64,000 bases of DNA from CAZFHA01 sp964518595 (GTDB taxonomy: Bacteria > Bacillota > Clostridia > Saccharofermentanales > Saccharofermentanaceae): NCBI GenBank assembly GCA_964518595.1, contig CAZFHA010000002.1, positions 124,001-188,000 on the forward strand, given 5' to 3'. A model generated the notes under the pieces. It saw only the letters and a program-made list of their open reading frames with translations. It was not told where the DNA came from and made no database searches. A program made the translations under genes and the position numbers. This document shows positions 35,280-44,560 of this stretch, piece after piece (within the stretch, counting starts at the first letter, position 1; every line of letters starts with the position of its first letter).

Positions 35280-35317
35280 TCTCTCTATTTACGCTCCTCA
35301 ATTTGATTGATTCCACA

Positions 35318-35605
35318 CTAAATACGGTGCATGGCATTAAACAGATTGGTGTGCTGAATAAGGATGGAAACACCTAAATCCTTGCCAACCTCATCTAAAT
35401 GATCTCCCAGCTGTTTTATATCGAAAGTAGATTTACTTAAATCTACAATCATAATCATGGTAAAAATATCCTCCATGATGGTTTGGGTGATATCCTTAAT
35501 ATTTACTTGGCAATGGGCTAACTCAGCACTAACTCGGGCAATTATCCCAATAGTGTCTTTTCCCACAACAGTAACAACGGCAGTTTGATTATCCATACTT
35601 ATCAT
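35318..35605 (-). CDS. ACT-domain protein (UPF0237)
   Basis: A 95-residue protein formed almost entirely by one ACT domain: AVVTVVGKDTIGIIARVSAE, then the second strand region with DIFTMIMIVDLS. ACT domains bind amino acids. ATG at 35605 overlaps the upstream metallo-hydrolase stop by 4 bp (ATGA) and has AGGAAAG at a proper distance; an internal ATG nine bases later is an alternative. It is followed by UPF0210 after 38 bp. I infer that it senses an amino acid for its UPF0210 neighbour. Confidence 0.9.
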   Translation of the reverse strand: MISMDNQTAVVTVVGKDTIGIIARVSAELAHCQVNIKDITQTIMEDIFTMIMIVDLSKSTFDIKQLGDHLDEVGKDLGVSILIQHTNLFNAMHRI

Positions 35606-36357
35606 AAATTATCTTTCCTCTCCTCAAGTTGAAAAGTACCATTGACAGTAGCTAGGGTATAATTCCAGCTACCACAATGTTCAGCCTCTGCTATAATATC
35701 CTTGATATCGTAATAAGGCAAGAAATGAGATAAAACAACTCTCTTTATCTTACAAATACTTGCATAAGCATAGCATTCCTCAGGGGTCATATGCATCTTG
35801 TTAGTAGCACGAAATTTATCTAAAGCACCACAATCCATGATTGCCAGATCAACACCAGAAAAAAGCGGGGCTAATTCTGGGAAATAGTTTGTATCTGAAG
35901 AATAGGCAAAATCGGCTCCTTGATAGGTAATACGTAGTCCAAAGGTCTTAACAGGGTGTTGCGTTTGATGGAGTTGCACCTTGGCGCCAAATAACTCAAA
36001 CTCACCATTCTCTTCCATTGTATGGATAAGAAAATGAGGATCACCGGCAAAAAGATTGTACATAGCCTCTGGCTCCTTAGGCAGGTACACCGGAATCTTG
36101 TAAATTCTACCGCTATGGCTCTCGTTCATTTGCAAGGCATACCTTAACACACCCATATCTGAGCAATGATCAAAGTGCAGGTGCGTAAGAATAATAGCGT
36201 CTAGCTGCTCTAAAGAAATATGAGAAAGAAGGCGGCTCAAAACACCGCTACCACAGTCTACTAAAATGTTCTTGTCTGAGAATTGAATTAAATATCCGGA
36301 AGTTGCCTCCCCGGAAGTGGCGTAACCACCGGAACAGCCTAAAATAGTAATTTTCAT
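35602..36357 (-). CDS. Metallo-beta-lactamase fold hydrolase
   Basis: A 251-residue MBL-fold hydrolase resembling the RNase Z/phosphodiesterase branch. The metal-binding motif is THLHFDHCSDMG (HxHxDH), with later ligands in HPVKTFG, SDTNYF and VVLSHF. The N-terminal strand MKITILGCSGGY is typical of cyclic phosphodiesterase or RNase Z-like members. No exosite arm of RNase Z is evident. ATG at 36357 is supported by AGGAG just upstream. It is the first gene of the operon with the ACT and UPF0210 genes. The substrate is not determined. Confidence 0.85.
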   Translation of the reverse strand: MKITILGCSGGYATSGEATSGYLIQFSDKNILVDCGSGVLSRLLSHISLEQLDAIILTHLHFDHCSDMGVLRYALQMNESHSGRIYKIPVYLPKEPEAMYNLFAGDPHFLIHTMEENGEFELFGAKVQLHQTQHPVKTFGLRITYQGADFAYSSDTNYFPELAPLFSGVDLAIMDCGALDKFRATNKMHMTPEECYAYASICKIKRVVLSHFLPYYDIKDIIAEAEHCGSWNYTLATVNGTFQLEERKDNL

Positions 36358-36411
36358 GGCACTCCTATACACGGTAGTTAAGCTCCGTGCTCCTCTCCTA
36401 GATACATCAAA

Positions 36412-36438
36412 GTAAAATAATAGACTCTATTATTTTAC
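36412..36438. promoter_or_regulatory. 27-bp near-perfect palindrome upstream of MBL/ACT/UPF0210 operon
   Basis: GTAAAATAATAG (36412-36423) and CTATTATTTTAC (36427-36438) are perfect 12-bp inverted arms around ACT. It lies about 55 bp upstream of the MBL gene start. It could be an operator overlapping the promoter or a weak AT-rich hairpin; the absence of GC pairs and of a T tract argues against a classical terminator. Confidence 0.5.
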
Positions 36439-36447
36439 CACAATAAT

Positions 36448-38067
36448 TTAGCAAGGGAAGGCTTCCAGAAGCCTTTCAGCTTGGCGTAAACCATCAATGG
36501 CCGAGGACATAATTCCACCGGCATAACCAGCACCTTCACCGCAGGGAAAAAGACCCGAAACACCTAAACATTGACCCTTATCATCTCGTAGGATGCGTAC
36601 AGGTGATGAACTTCTTGTCTCAAGTCCGGTGAGGACGCTTTCTGGATGGGCAAAGCCATTAAGTTTTCTATCCAATTCCTTAAGGCCCATGGCCAATGGG
36701 GCCGTAATATAGTCTGGAAGTAAGTCGTGAAAATCGCCCCATACCACACCGGGTTGATAGGTTGCTCTGATTTCTCCCCCCTTAGTGCTGGAAACCTGAT
36801 TCAGAAAATCACCAACCAATTGAGCGGGAGCTTTGCCTGAATTATTGGCATAGCTATAGGCTCTTCTCTCTAACTGTTCTTGGTATATCGCTCCGGCTAA
36901 AGGACTTTTATCTAAAAAGTCCTGGGGATTTACGCCAACCAGCAAAGCACTGTTGGCATTTTCGCCCTCGCGGGCGTGATAACTCATTCCGTTGGTTACA
37001 ATCCCTTTCGCCAGTGTAGAGGCGGCAACAACCTCTCCCCCGGGACACATACAAAAGGTGTAAAGCGAACGCTGGTCAGGGACATGGGCGACTAGCTTAT
37101 ACTCGGCTGTCGGCAGTGCAGGATGCCCGGCATAATCACCATATTGACTCTTATTAATGGCTTTCTGAAAATGCTCGATACGTAGACCTATGGCCAAGGG
37201 TTTGGCCTCGAGTGCAATCTTATTTGTGTGTAAAATTTGCCACGTATCTCGGGCGCTATGACCGATAGCCAAGATAAGAGCGTCAGTAGGCAGGTAATTT
37301 TTTCGGGGAAAAATCGGTGGTTGTAAGATAGAAGACTCCCCTACTATTTCACGAGAAGCAGTCCAAAAAACTCCTTTTACTTTACCTTCCACCAGATCCA
37401 GACCGCTGAAAGTCGTAGAAAATTTAATCTCACCGCCTAAATCCAAGATCTCTTGACGAATTTTCGGTACAATTTCCGCCAAGAGATCTGTTCCCACATG
37501 AGGTCGTGTCAAATATAGAATATTCTTAGGGGCACCTGCCTCTACCAAGGTATTAAGCACAAATCGGCGACGCGAATCAGATACTCCGGTATTTAATTTT
37601 CCATCAGAAAAAGTACCGGCTCCACCTTCGCCAAATTGCACATTAGAAAAGGGTAGTAGCGCTCCCCTCTTCCAATAGATATTTACGTCCTCCTGACGCT
37701 CTGAAATAGCTTTTCCTCGCTCAAGAACAATAGGTTTCATACCTTGACGGGCTAAATAAAGAGCTGCAAACATACCGGCCGGACCAAAACCTACCACAAT
37801 CGGCGACGGACCTCTTCTTGTCTTTGGAGGTGGCGGTACAGGAGCACTGCTTGGTGGCGTAAAAAGGCGAACGCGAAAACAAATTTTGATTGCTTTCTTC
37901 TTTCTGGCATCTATGGACTTTTTAAGAATTTCTATCTGTAAATTAGACGCTGGCTTACGTCGAACTTGGGCTAGGGCTTGAGGTAAAAGGTCAGGTTCAT
38001 GATCTACTGTCAGAGGGAGAGCCATGTACTCCTCTGGACTAAAAACTAGGTCAATATCAGTATCCAT
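36448..38067 (-). CDS. FAD-dependent dehydrogenase (COG2509-like)
   Basis: The 539-residue protein belongs to the uncharacterised FAD-dependent dehydrogenases. An N-terminal domain of about 90 residues precedes the FAD-binding VVGFGPAGMFAALYLARQG (dinucleotide GxGxxG variant). QFGEGGAGTFSDGKLNTG and the C-terminal GEGAGYAGGIMSSAIDG segment that closes the FAD site follow. ATG at 38067 is chosen because the N-terminus MDTDIDLVFS is typical, and it overlaps the upstream flavoprotein gene by 11 bp. An in-frame codon far upstream would lie deep in that gene. Electron donor and substrate are unknown. Confidence 0.85.
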   Translation of the reverse strand: MDTDIDLVFSPEEYMALPLTVDHEPDLLPQALAQVRRKPASNLQIEILKKSIDARKKKAIKICFRVRLFTPPSSAPVPPPPKTRRGPSPIVVGFGPAGMFAALYLARQGMKPIVLERGKAISERQEDVNIYWKRGALLPFSNVQFGEGGAGTFSDGKLNTGVSDSRRRFVLNTLVEAGAPKNILYLTRPHVGTDLLAEIVPKIRQEILDLGGEIKFSTTFSGLDLVEGKVKGVFWTASREIVGESSILQPPIFPRKNYLPTDALILAIGHSARDTWQILHTNKIALEAKPLAIGLRIEHFQKAINKSQYGDYAGHPALPTAEYKLVAHVPDQRSLYTFCMCPGGEVVAASTLAKGIVTNGMSYHAREGENANSALLVGVNPQDFLDKSPLAGAIYQEQLERRAYSYANNSGKAPAQLVGDFLNQVSSTKGGEIRATYQPGVVWGDFHDLLPDYITAPLAMGLKELDRKLNGFAHPESVLTGLETRSSSPVRILRDDKGQCLGVSGLFPCGEGAGYAGGIMSSAIDGLRQAERLLEAFPC

Positions 38068-39352
38068 TCTTATGGTCACGTCCTTGCTTACGAAGATAGT
38101 TAGCGGCACCTTTGCCGGCACTTTGGCCGGAAGACCAGGCCCATTGCAGATTATAGCCACCGCAGTCACCGTCAATATCTAATACCTCACCGGCGGCAAA
38201 CAGGCCGGTCTTAAACTTAGATTCAAGGGTGACAGGATCAAAGTCTCTGGTACGAATTCCACCTGCAGTGGTTTGGGCTTGAGGAAATCCCATAGTACCG
38301 GAAATGGTTATAGGTAGTCCTTTGATTGCCTTTGCCAATTCTTCCAGTTCTTCTGCGGTCAGTAATGAAACTTCTGCAGACAGCGCTTTAGTGGTTGCTT
38401 GACGTAACAGACTATAAGCCAGCCTACGCTGAAAGATACCAATTAAGAACTCTTCTAAAGAGTTCTTCTGAAAAATCTGTTGGCGCAAATACAGCATAGT
38501 CAAAACCTCATCGCGACTCCAACCCGGCAAAAAATCCAGTTCGATTACCAGATGGGTATGCTTTTGGGCAAGGGCACGGGAGACAAATCCTGACAACTGT
38601 AAGATAGGCGGTCCGGACAGACCATAATCTGTAAAAAGTATTTCCCCTTCTTCCCGGCGGATAAGTCGACCATTTAGGAGAAACTGAGCAGCTCCACGAA
38701 TTTTATTTCCTGACAAGGGTTTACAAAACTTATCTGACGTTTTTAGCTGTACAATAGCTGGCAAGGGCGTAACTAAAGTATGCCCAAAATTCTGTAATAG
38801 TTTATACCCATTCCCATCAGAACCGGTGTTAGGGGCACACATACCACCCGTTGTGATAATGAGTGCCGCACAGCTATATTTCGACTGATCTTCAAGCGTT
38901 AAAGAAAAGCTGTTATTTTTTGCCTGGCAGTTAATAACTTTGGCGGCGGTGACTACCTGAATTCCACGACTGTTCAGTGCCATCCGCAAGCAATCTAATA
39001 CAGATGAAGCATGAAGACTAAGAGGATATACTTTGCCGGCTTCCTCTGTGGTAAGTAGACCCAGCTGTTCAAAATATGTAATCGTCTGATCAACGGTAAA
39101 ACGCAGCAGAGCGCCTTGCGCAAAAGTTGACTCTTCGCCGTGAAAATGACTTAGATCATCGGCCAGATTGGTGAGATTACAGCGTCCGTTGCCTGTGAGC
39201 ATAAGCTTCTTACCTAGGCGGTCATTTCTTTCGAAAATAACAATCTGTGAAGGCAAAATACCGGCATCAACTGCTCCTAGAGCAGCCATAATGCCGGCAG
39301 CTCCACCACCGATTATTCCTAAAAGGTATTGATTTGTGTTTTGAGAGGTCAT
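38057..39352 (-). CDS. HI0933/BaiN-family flavoprotein
   Basis: A 431-residue NAD(P)/FAD-dependent protein of the HI0933/YhiN family, whose characterised relative BaiN reduces bile-acid intermediates in gut clostridia. The FAD-binding GIIGGGAAGIMAALGA at the N-terminus, NDRLGKKLMLTGNGRCNLTN, and the C-terminal GLFAAGEVLDIDGDCGGYNLQ are seen. The start at 39352 is one base after the CYTH stop (TAA-T-ATG), so the genes are coupled; an in-frame TTG 15 bases upstream is less likely. Its partner flavoprotein overlaps its 3' end. Actual substrate unknown. Confidence 0.9.
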   Translation of the reverse strand: MTSQNTNQYLLGIIGGGAAGIMAALGAVDAGILPSQIVIFERNDRLGKKLMLTGNGRCNLTNLADDLSHFHGEESTFAQGALLRFTVDQTITYFEQLGLLTTEEAGKVYPLSLHASSVLDCLRMALNSRGIQVVTAAKVINCQAKNNSFSLTLEDQSKYSCAALIITTGGMCAPNTGSDGNGYKLLQNFGHTLVTPLPAIVQLKTSDKFCKPLSGNKIRGAAQFLLNGRLIRREEGEILFTDYGLSGPPILQLSGFVSRALAQKHTHLVIELDFLPGWSRDEVLTMLYLRQQIFQKNSLEEFLIGIFQRRLAYSLLRQATTKALSAEVSLLTAEELEELAKAIKGLPITISGTMGFPQAQTTAGGIRTRDFDPVTLESKFKTGLFAAGEVLDIDGDCGGYNLQWAWSSGQSAGKGAANYLRKQGRDHKNGY

Positions 39353-39353
39353 A

Positions 39354-39995
39354 TTATGCTTTATCAATCAGAGCAAGGCAGCGGCTATACTTGCCCCGAC
39401 TGTCTCTGGTGGCACCGGTATGGGCAATAATATCTTCGCCCAAAGCCAACACATCCCTGACATCTCCTTCTTTAAGCTCAATCTCCAGCTCGCAAAAATA
39501 TTCTTCCTGATCTTTGGCATAGAGGTAGCCTCGATCAAGTGCAATCTCCATCAGGCTATCACCATAACCAGCCAAAGAAGCCGTTCGTAAAAAGTTTGTC
39601 CGACAGATCATCAGTAAATCTTTACCTTCTACTGCTTCAAGAACCGTCTTAAGCCTATCCTTTGGATCTCCGTCACTTATGGCATGAAAGAGAAAATACT
39701 CCGGATCAAAGGTCTCCTCTTCTGATTCCAAGTTCCATTCCAGTCTCTGGTGGAGGCCATCACGGTTGGTGGTGCCAATTTTAACGGTCTGTAAAAAGCC
39801 CTGCTCCCCACCGCTTCTAATACGAATGCTGGTGAAAAGGCCACGCAAAACCTGATCAGCTGTATCCAGATAATAGCTGTCGAAATTCTCAGTCTTCTGA
39901 GAATTGGGGATAAGGATCTTGTTGAACCAGCTCTCCTCTAACAATGCCAACATCTCTGCTTCAGAAGAAAAAGCTAGTTTAAGTTCAGTTTCCAA
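39354..39995 (-). CDS. CYTH-domain protein
   Basis: CYTH proteins hydrolyse triphosphates such as inorganic triphosphate or thiamine triphosphate inside a beta-tunnel. The N-terminal ExExK signature is seen as ETELKLAF at residues 2-9. Later acidic and basic tunnel residues appear in SIRIRSGG, EIALDRGYLYA and CELEIELKEGD. The 213-residue length fits bacterial CYTH proteins. The start is TTG at 39995: AGGAGG lies seven bases upstream, which decides it. It begins a three-gene coupled unit with two flavoproteins. Confidence 0.85.
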   Translation of the reverse strand: METELKLAFSSEAEMLALLEESWFNKILIPNSQKTENFDSYYLDTADQVLRGLFTSIRIRSGGEQGFLQTVKIGTTNRDGLHQRLEWNLESEEETFDPEYFLFHAISDGDPKDRLKTVLEAVEGKDLLMICRTNFLRTASLAGYGDSLMEIALDRGYLYAKDQEEYFCELEIELKEGDVRDVLALGEDIIAHTGATRDSRGKYSRCLALIDKA

Positions 39996-40040
39996 AAGAT
40001 TACCTCCTGAATGATTACATTCAATATCTGCTTGAAGTGC

Positions 40041-41222
40041 TTAAAACTTAATCTTACGAACACCTGCTTCGGTTACTAATGTGTAATGGGTACCGTCATA
40101 AAAATCTACGGACAACAGTTTCTCGTCTACAGAAATATCCGACTCAACAGTCATTGTAGCCGCATCAAGTAGTAACAAACGCTTGTCTACCGCTAATAGC
40201 AGCTTCCCTGACTGGTAGGCCCAATCGATAAAATTATCACCTAAAATCATAGTGGTTTCAAGCCCCAATTGCTTGTTTATATGATCGATCTTAATCTGTT
40301 CACCGATTGCCTCTGAATAAATGACAAAAGCACCTTCAGGAAGACCCAAAAGAGAATAAATCTGCGCATAGGAACCTTCACGCACGAGCTGAGACTTGTT
40401 ATCAGTTACAGCCAGTAACGTGTCTGCCCCTGCCAGCAACATCTCATCCTCACTCAAATATGCCATCATAGCTAAGATTCCCTGTGCGTCTGGAACATAG
40501 ACTGCTCGATCCTCCAGAGTAACCTTATCCTTAGCTGTTACGATATCAATTTGTTTGATTAGGGGCTGCATAACTGAACCGTCAGTATCGACCAGAGCAA
40601 TATCTAAGCGTTCCCCTGAAGGAGAAAAGGAAGCTGAAACAGGATATCCCGACTCGACAGAGTTCCATTGGCCTAAGATATTTCCGGTTTCACTAAGCAG
40701 CACTACTGCCCCTTTGCTATCCGTCTCTTCGGTGATCAAAGCTGCTTTCCCATCGGCACTTAACGTAGCAAAACTAATTGCTTGGCTCAATTGAGCTCGG
40801 TAAACCTCACCTTTAGTATTAAATTGTATACAGATAAATCCGCTATTATCTGCGACCAGTGCCTTGTCTTCCTGAATAACGCAGATAGGATCATTATTCA
40901 AGTCCACATCAACAGCATAAAGCTCGTTTCCGGTAGAGACCTCCAGAAAGGAAACCTTGCTGGAAGTAACTTTAAGAATACCGCCGGCAAAAGGGTGTAA
41001 ACTTTGTGCTTCAGAATAATCACTGGGAAACCCTTCTTGGGCTTCCAAATGGGTGGTCTTCTCAATTCCCTGAGCGGCTGCTAAATGATTACGGACTAAA
41101 AAAAGTAAAACCCCTGACGCCACTATTAAAAGCACACAAAAAAACACCAATAGAGGGAAAAGTGGTTTTGGGCGCAGAGTTTTCTTAGCGGCAGTGGTTT
41201 TACGTTTAGGGGGAGAGGCCAT
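40041..41222 (-). CDS. Membrane-anchored beta-propeller-like protein (DUF5711-like)
   Basis: The 393-residue product has a basic cytoplasmic N-terminus, one TM helix at about 22-46, and a large outside domain. That domain is built of short strands with recurrent patterns such as LLLLDAAT and SADGKAALI, which look like a WD40/PQQ-like beta-propeller. This resembles DUF5711 proteins of clostridia; no catalytic motif is recognised. The ATG at 41222 follows AAAGG; the GTG nine bases upstream lacks a site. It may sense or scaffold at the envelope. Family assignment is moderate. Confidence 0.6.
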   Translation of the reverse strand: MASPPKRKTTAAKKTLRPKPLFPLLVFFCVLLIVASGVLLFLVRNHLAAAQGIEKTTHLEAQEGFPSDYSEAQSLHPFAGGILKVTSSKVSFLEVSTGNELYAVDVDLNNDPICVIQEDKALVADNSGFICIQFNTKGEVYRAQLSQAISFATLSADGKAALITEETDSKGAVVLLSETGNILGQWNSVESGYPVSASFSPSGERLDIALVDTDGSVMQPLIKQIDIVTAKDKVTLEDRAVYVPDAQGILAMMAYLSEDEMLLAGADTLLAVTDNKSQLVREGSYAQIYSLLGLPEGAFVIYSEAIGEQIKIDHINKQLGLETTMILGDNFIDWAYQSGKLLLAVDKRLLLLDAATMTVESDISVDEKLLSVDFYDGTHYTLVTEAGVRKIKF

Positions 41223-41314
41223 GTTTAACACCTTTCTTTGTGGTCGGAGACAGAAAAGGCTCCTGATTCATTTCCGCCAGACCGAAGTCTAACAGTATCT
41301 TCTAAGTAATTTAG

Positions 41315-42139
41315 CTAATCTTCCCGGTAAAGAATGGCTGAGAAGGCAATTTTCTGAGAATCAATTACGATTCCGTCAACCAAGACGCGACCATCCTCCT
41401 GTTCTTGGAAAACAATTTGCACCTTTTCGCTGAAAATAATTTCTGAAGCATAGCAAATGTCTATGCCAGTAATTTGCTCTTGGTTTAACCCCTTCTTATA
41501 AGCAGCATCCAAACACCAGGCAACATAACGGGTATTATTAACATGCAGATTTCGATCAATCTCACTAAAATCTGCGTAGCGAGTCAGGGTAAATTCCGGT
41601 GAGGCTTGAAGTAAAGTTTCAAGGGAACCCTGAGGTTTAATCTTAGGTGGATCAAAAGGCAAGGCTTTCCGCGGGTCTGAAGAAGAGGTTGCATAGTTCA
41701 TAATTTCCGAGGGTCTTAAGGGTCTGTGAGTAACTTTATCGGCGGCAATCCAGACGGAAGTTCCCTGGCCGATAACCTGCTTATTCTGGTCATGAAGAAT
41801 AAAGTCGCGGAAAAAATACAATCGATCACAACCTCGAGACCAGGTCTCAATTGTAATCTTCTCAAGCCAAGCCGGGCGCTTTTGCAGCCGAAGGGAAATT
41901 CTAAGCAGTAGCCAGCAGCTACCTAATTGATCCATGGTATCCGCACCCCAACCATAATCCCACACATTTGCAGCGGCAGCCTCCTGCATTAGAGCAAACA
42001 GACTGTGGAAATGAATCCGGTCGGTATAATCAGTATCACTGCTTCGAATGGTATAGGTATAGTGACCTGCATGTTTATGTAGATCAGGTTCTTCAGAAAT
42101 TACTGCTTGTTTTATTTCTAAATTGCTTTGTATACTCAT
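41315..42139 (-). CDS. Acyl-ACP thioesterase
   Basis: Acyl-ACP thioesterases release free fatty acids from acyl carrier protein and set chain length. The 274-residue protein contains two hot-dog halves. The first has FHSLFALMQEAAAANVW, and the second carries the Asn/His-containing NLHVNNTRYVAWCLDA catalytic stretch typical of FatA/FatB-type enzymes. ATG at 42139 is preceded by AAGGAA; an earlier in-frame start has no site. Bacterial members occur mainly in Clostridia and lactobacilli. Chain-length preference cannot be read from sequence. Confidence 0.9.
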   Translation of the reverse strand: MSIQSNLEIKQAVISEEPDLHKHAGHYTYTIRSSDTDYTDRIHFHSLFALMQEAAAANVWDYGWGADTMDQLGSCWLLLRISLRLQKRPAWLEKITIETWSRGCDRLYFFRDFILHDQNKQVIGQGTSVWIAADKVTHRPLRPSEIMNYATSSSDPRKALPFDPPKIKPQGSLETLLQASPEFTLTRYADFSEIDRNLHVNNTRYVAWCLDAAYKKGLNQEQITGIDICYASEIIFSEKVQIVFQEQEDGRVLVDGIVIDSQKIAFSAILYRED

Positions 42140-42224
42140 ATAACTTCCTTGATTATGGATCATGCCAAAATCTATGTAAGACTCCTGTTATTATTTCATA
42201 CCCGCCAGAAAAAAGAAAGTTAAA

Positions 42225-42755
42225 CTATACTTTTTTTATGACTCTTGGATTGAAGCGACGAAAAGCATTAATAAAGCGTTCATCTGGCTCGAAACAAATC
42301 ATTGTATCGAGATTGTCTTTACGAGTCAATATAAACCAGCCAGCCGTGGGATCTTCGCCTGAACGGTAATCTAGCATCTTGGGATTCTGCTTCAAGGATT
42401 GATTATACTCATCACTATTAACCGGAGCCATAAGGGTAAACTGCTTGCAGCTACCATTATACATCCGTTTCCGCTTACGACGAGCAATAATCTTATCAAT
42501 TGTTAGTTCATCATTGGTAACGCTATATTCATACTCATAGCGCATTCCCGTAAGAAGACGATAGGCCAGATAGCCGATTGCAAAGGCGGCAATCGTCAAC
42601 AGATAAAAAAGAATCTGCTGTCCGATAAATACTGACAATAAGAGAAAGACTACAATAAGAACAACGGCTAGAAAGGTCCCCCCAAGAGAAATGGCCATTT
42701 CTTTACTGCCCCATTTCCGCTTGACTATTTTTTCGATAAAGACATCTTGGTTCAT
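42225..42755 (-). CDS. DUF6106-like membrane protein
   Basis: The 176-residue protein has a short polar N-terminus, two closely spaced TM helices (about 21-45 and 48-69), and a cytoplasmic C-terminal domain with YEYEYSVTNDELTIDKI. The arrangement matches a clostridial family annotated DUF6106, to which I assign it with moderate certainty. The YEY...TNDELTID stretch also resembles bacterial PH-like domains. ATG at 42755 follows GGAGG at 8 nt. It lies between acyl-ACP thioesterase and groL with no terminator visible on its side. Function is unknown. Confidence 0.65.
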   Translation of the reverse strand: MNQDVFIEKIVKRKWGSKEMAISLGGTFLAVVLIVVFLLLSVFIGQQILFYLLTIAAFAIGYLAYRLLTGMRYEYEYSVTNDELTIDKIIARRKRKRMYNGSCKQFTLMAPVNSDEYNQSLKQNPKMLDYRSGEDPTAGWFILTRKDNLDTMICFEPDERFINAFRRFNPRVIKKV

Positions 42756-42828
42756 ACATTCATCCTCCGTCTCCAAAAATCAATTGTTACTATAATAGCT
42801 TATTTATCTCTAAAGGGAAAGAAAATCT

Positions 42829-42868
42829 AAAAAAAAGGGCTTGACTCTGAAGCGAGTGCAATGCCCTT
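42829..42868 (-). terminator. Terminator of groES-groL operon
   Basis: AAGGGC (42835-42840) pairs with GCCCTT (42863-42868), with an inner GACTC/GAGT stem. On the minus strand the hairpin is followed by a run of eight T residues. Confidence 0.85.
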
Positions 42869-42891
42869 TTCTGTTTAGATGTTTCTAGTAA

Positions 42892-44508
42892 TTAATACAT
42901 TCCGGCACCGGGGTTAGGCATTGGCTGTTCCGGCTCAGGGATGTCACATACTACAGCTTCAGTAGTAAGAAGGGTCGAAGCAACAGAGGCCGCATTCTGT
43001 AAAGCAGAGCGGGTAACTTTGGCTGGATCAACAATTCCAGACTCAACCATGTCCACATAGACTTCTTTAAGTGCATCGAAACCTACACCAGGATTGCTTT
43101 TCTTTACATTCTCACAGATAACACTGCCATCAAGTCCTGCATTGGTAGCAATCTGTCTTACCGGCTCTTCCAGAGCTTTGGCAACAATCTTAATTCCGGT
43201 TAAAACATCACCTTCGTGTTGGGCTAGCAAGGCTTCAACATCAGGTAATGCATTAATGTAAGCAGTACCGCCGCCAGGAACAATGCCCTCTTCTACAGCA
43301 GCTCTAGTTGCAGCCAAGGCATCCTCGATACGGAGCTTCTTCTCTTTCATTTCGGTCTCAGTAGCAGCTCCAACCTTAATGACGGCTACACCACCAGAAA
43401 GCTTTGCTAGACGCTCTTGGAGCTTCTCTTTATCAAATTCAGAAGTTGTTTCTTCGATCTGAGCACGAATCTGAGCTACTCTGGATTTGATATCATCTTC
43501 TGAACCAGCACCATCTACAACAATGGTATTCTCTTTCTGAACCTTAACTTGACGGGCACGGCCTAATTGCTCGATTTCGGTGTCTTTCAGGTCAAGAGCC
43601 AAATCTTCTGTAATGACTTGACCGCCAGTCAAGATGGCAATGTCTTGAAGCATTGCTTTTCTTCTGTCGCCAAAACCAGGTGCCTTAACACCCACACAGG
43701 TAAAAGTACCACGAAGTTTATTAACAATTAAAGTGGCTAAAGCCTCGCCCTCAATATCTTCGGCAATAATCAAGAGCTTCTTGCCTTGCTGTACAACCTT
43801 CTCCAAGAGAGGAAGGATATCTTGAATGCTGGTAATCTTCTTATCGGTAATTAAGATGTATGGGTCGTCAAGTACGGCTTCCATCTTATCCATGTCTGTA
43901 CACATGTAAGAAGAAACGTAACCGCGGTCAAACTGCATACCTTCTACAACTTCTAATTCTGTACCCATGGTCTTGGACTCTTCAACAGTGATAACACCAT
44001 CAGCTGAAACCATCTCCATGGCCTTAGAAATTAATTCGCCAACATAATCGTCACCACCGGAAATTGCTGCTACTCGGGCAATATCTTGTGATCCGCTTAC
44101 AGGTTTAGCTTCTCTAGCAATAGAGGCTAAAGCAGCTTCTACAGCGGAAGAAATTCCTTTGCGCAGAATAATAGGGTTAGCGCCAGCGGCTAAGTTCTTC
44201 ATTCCCTCGCGAATAATTGCTTGAGCCAAAAGTGTAGCAGTAGTTGTTCCGTCACCGGCCACGTCATTAGTCTTGGAAGCAACTTCCTTCACTAATTGAG
44301 CACCGGCATTCTCAAAACGATCTTCTAATTCAATCTCTTTAGCAATGGTAACACCATCGTTAGTAATCAGTGGAGCACCATATTTCTTATCGAGTACAAC
44401 ATTTCTGCCCTTAGGTCCTAAGGTGATCTTAACCGTGTCAGCAACTTTGTTAACACCAATTTCTAAAGAACGACGGGCGTCTTCAGAATATTTCAAATCT
44501 TTAGCCAT
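42892..44508 (-). CDS. groL: Chaperonin GroEL
   Basis: GroEL is the 60-kDa chaperonin ring that folds proteins with GroES in an ATP-driven cycle. The 538-residue protein carries LGPKGRNVVLDKKYGAPL near the N-terminus, the ATP-site DGTTTATLLAQAI, and the family signature segment AAVEEGIVPGGG. The C-terminus ends PNPGAGMY and lacks a long GGM repeat. ATG at 44508 follows GGAGG. It is the second gene of the CIRCE-controlled operon. Confidence 0.98.
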   Translation of the reverse strand: MAKDLKYSEDARRSLEIGVNKVADTVKITLGPKGRNVVLDKKYGAPLITNDGVTIAKEIELEDRFENAGAQLVKEVASKTNDVAGDGTTTATLLAQAIIREGMKNLAAGANPIILRKGISSAVEAALASIAREAKPVSGSQDIARVAAISGGDDYVGELISKAMEMVSADGVITVEESKTMGTELEVVEGMQFDRGYVSSYMCTDMDKMEAVLDDPYILITDKKITSIQDILPLLEKVVQQGKKLLIIAEDIEGEALATLIVNKLRGTFTCVGVKAPGFGDRRKAMLQDIAILTGGQVITEDLALDLKDTEIEQLGRARQVKVQKENTIVVDGAGSEDDIKSRVAQIRAQIEETTSEFDKEKLQERLAKLSGGVAVIKVGAATETEMKEKKLRIEDALAATRAAVEEGIVPGGGTAYINALPDVEALLAQHEGDVLTGIKIVAKALEEPVRQIATNAGLDGSVICENVKKSNPGVGFDALKEVYVDMVESGIVDPAKVTRSALQNAASVASTLLTTEAVVCDIPEPEQPMPNPGAGMY

Positions 44509-44560
44509 GTAAAAATTCCTCCGTTAGTATAATAAATTAGTTGTAATCAGCGGTGATATT

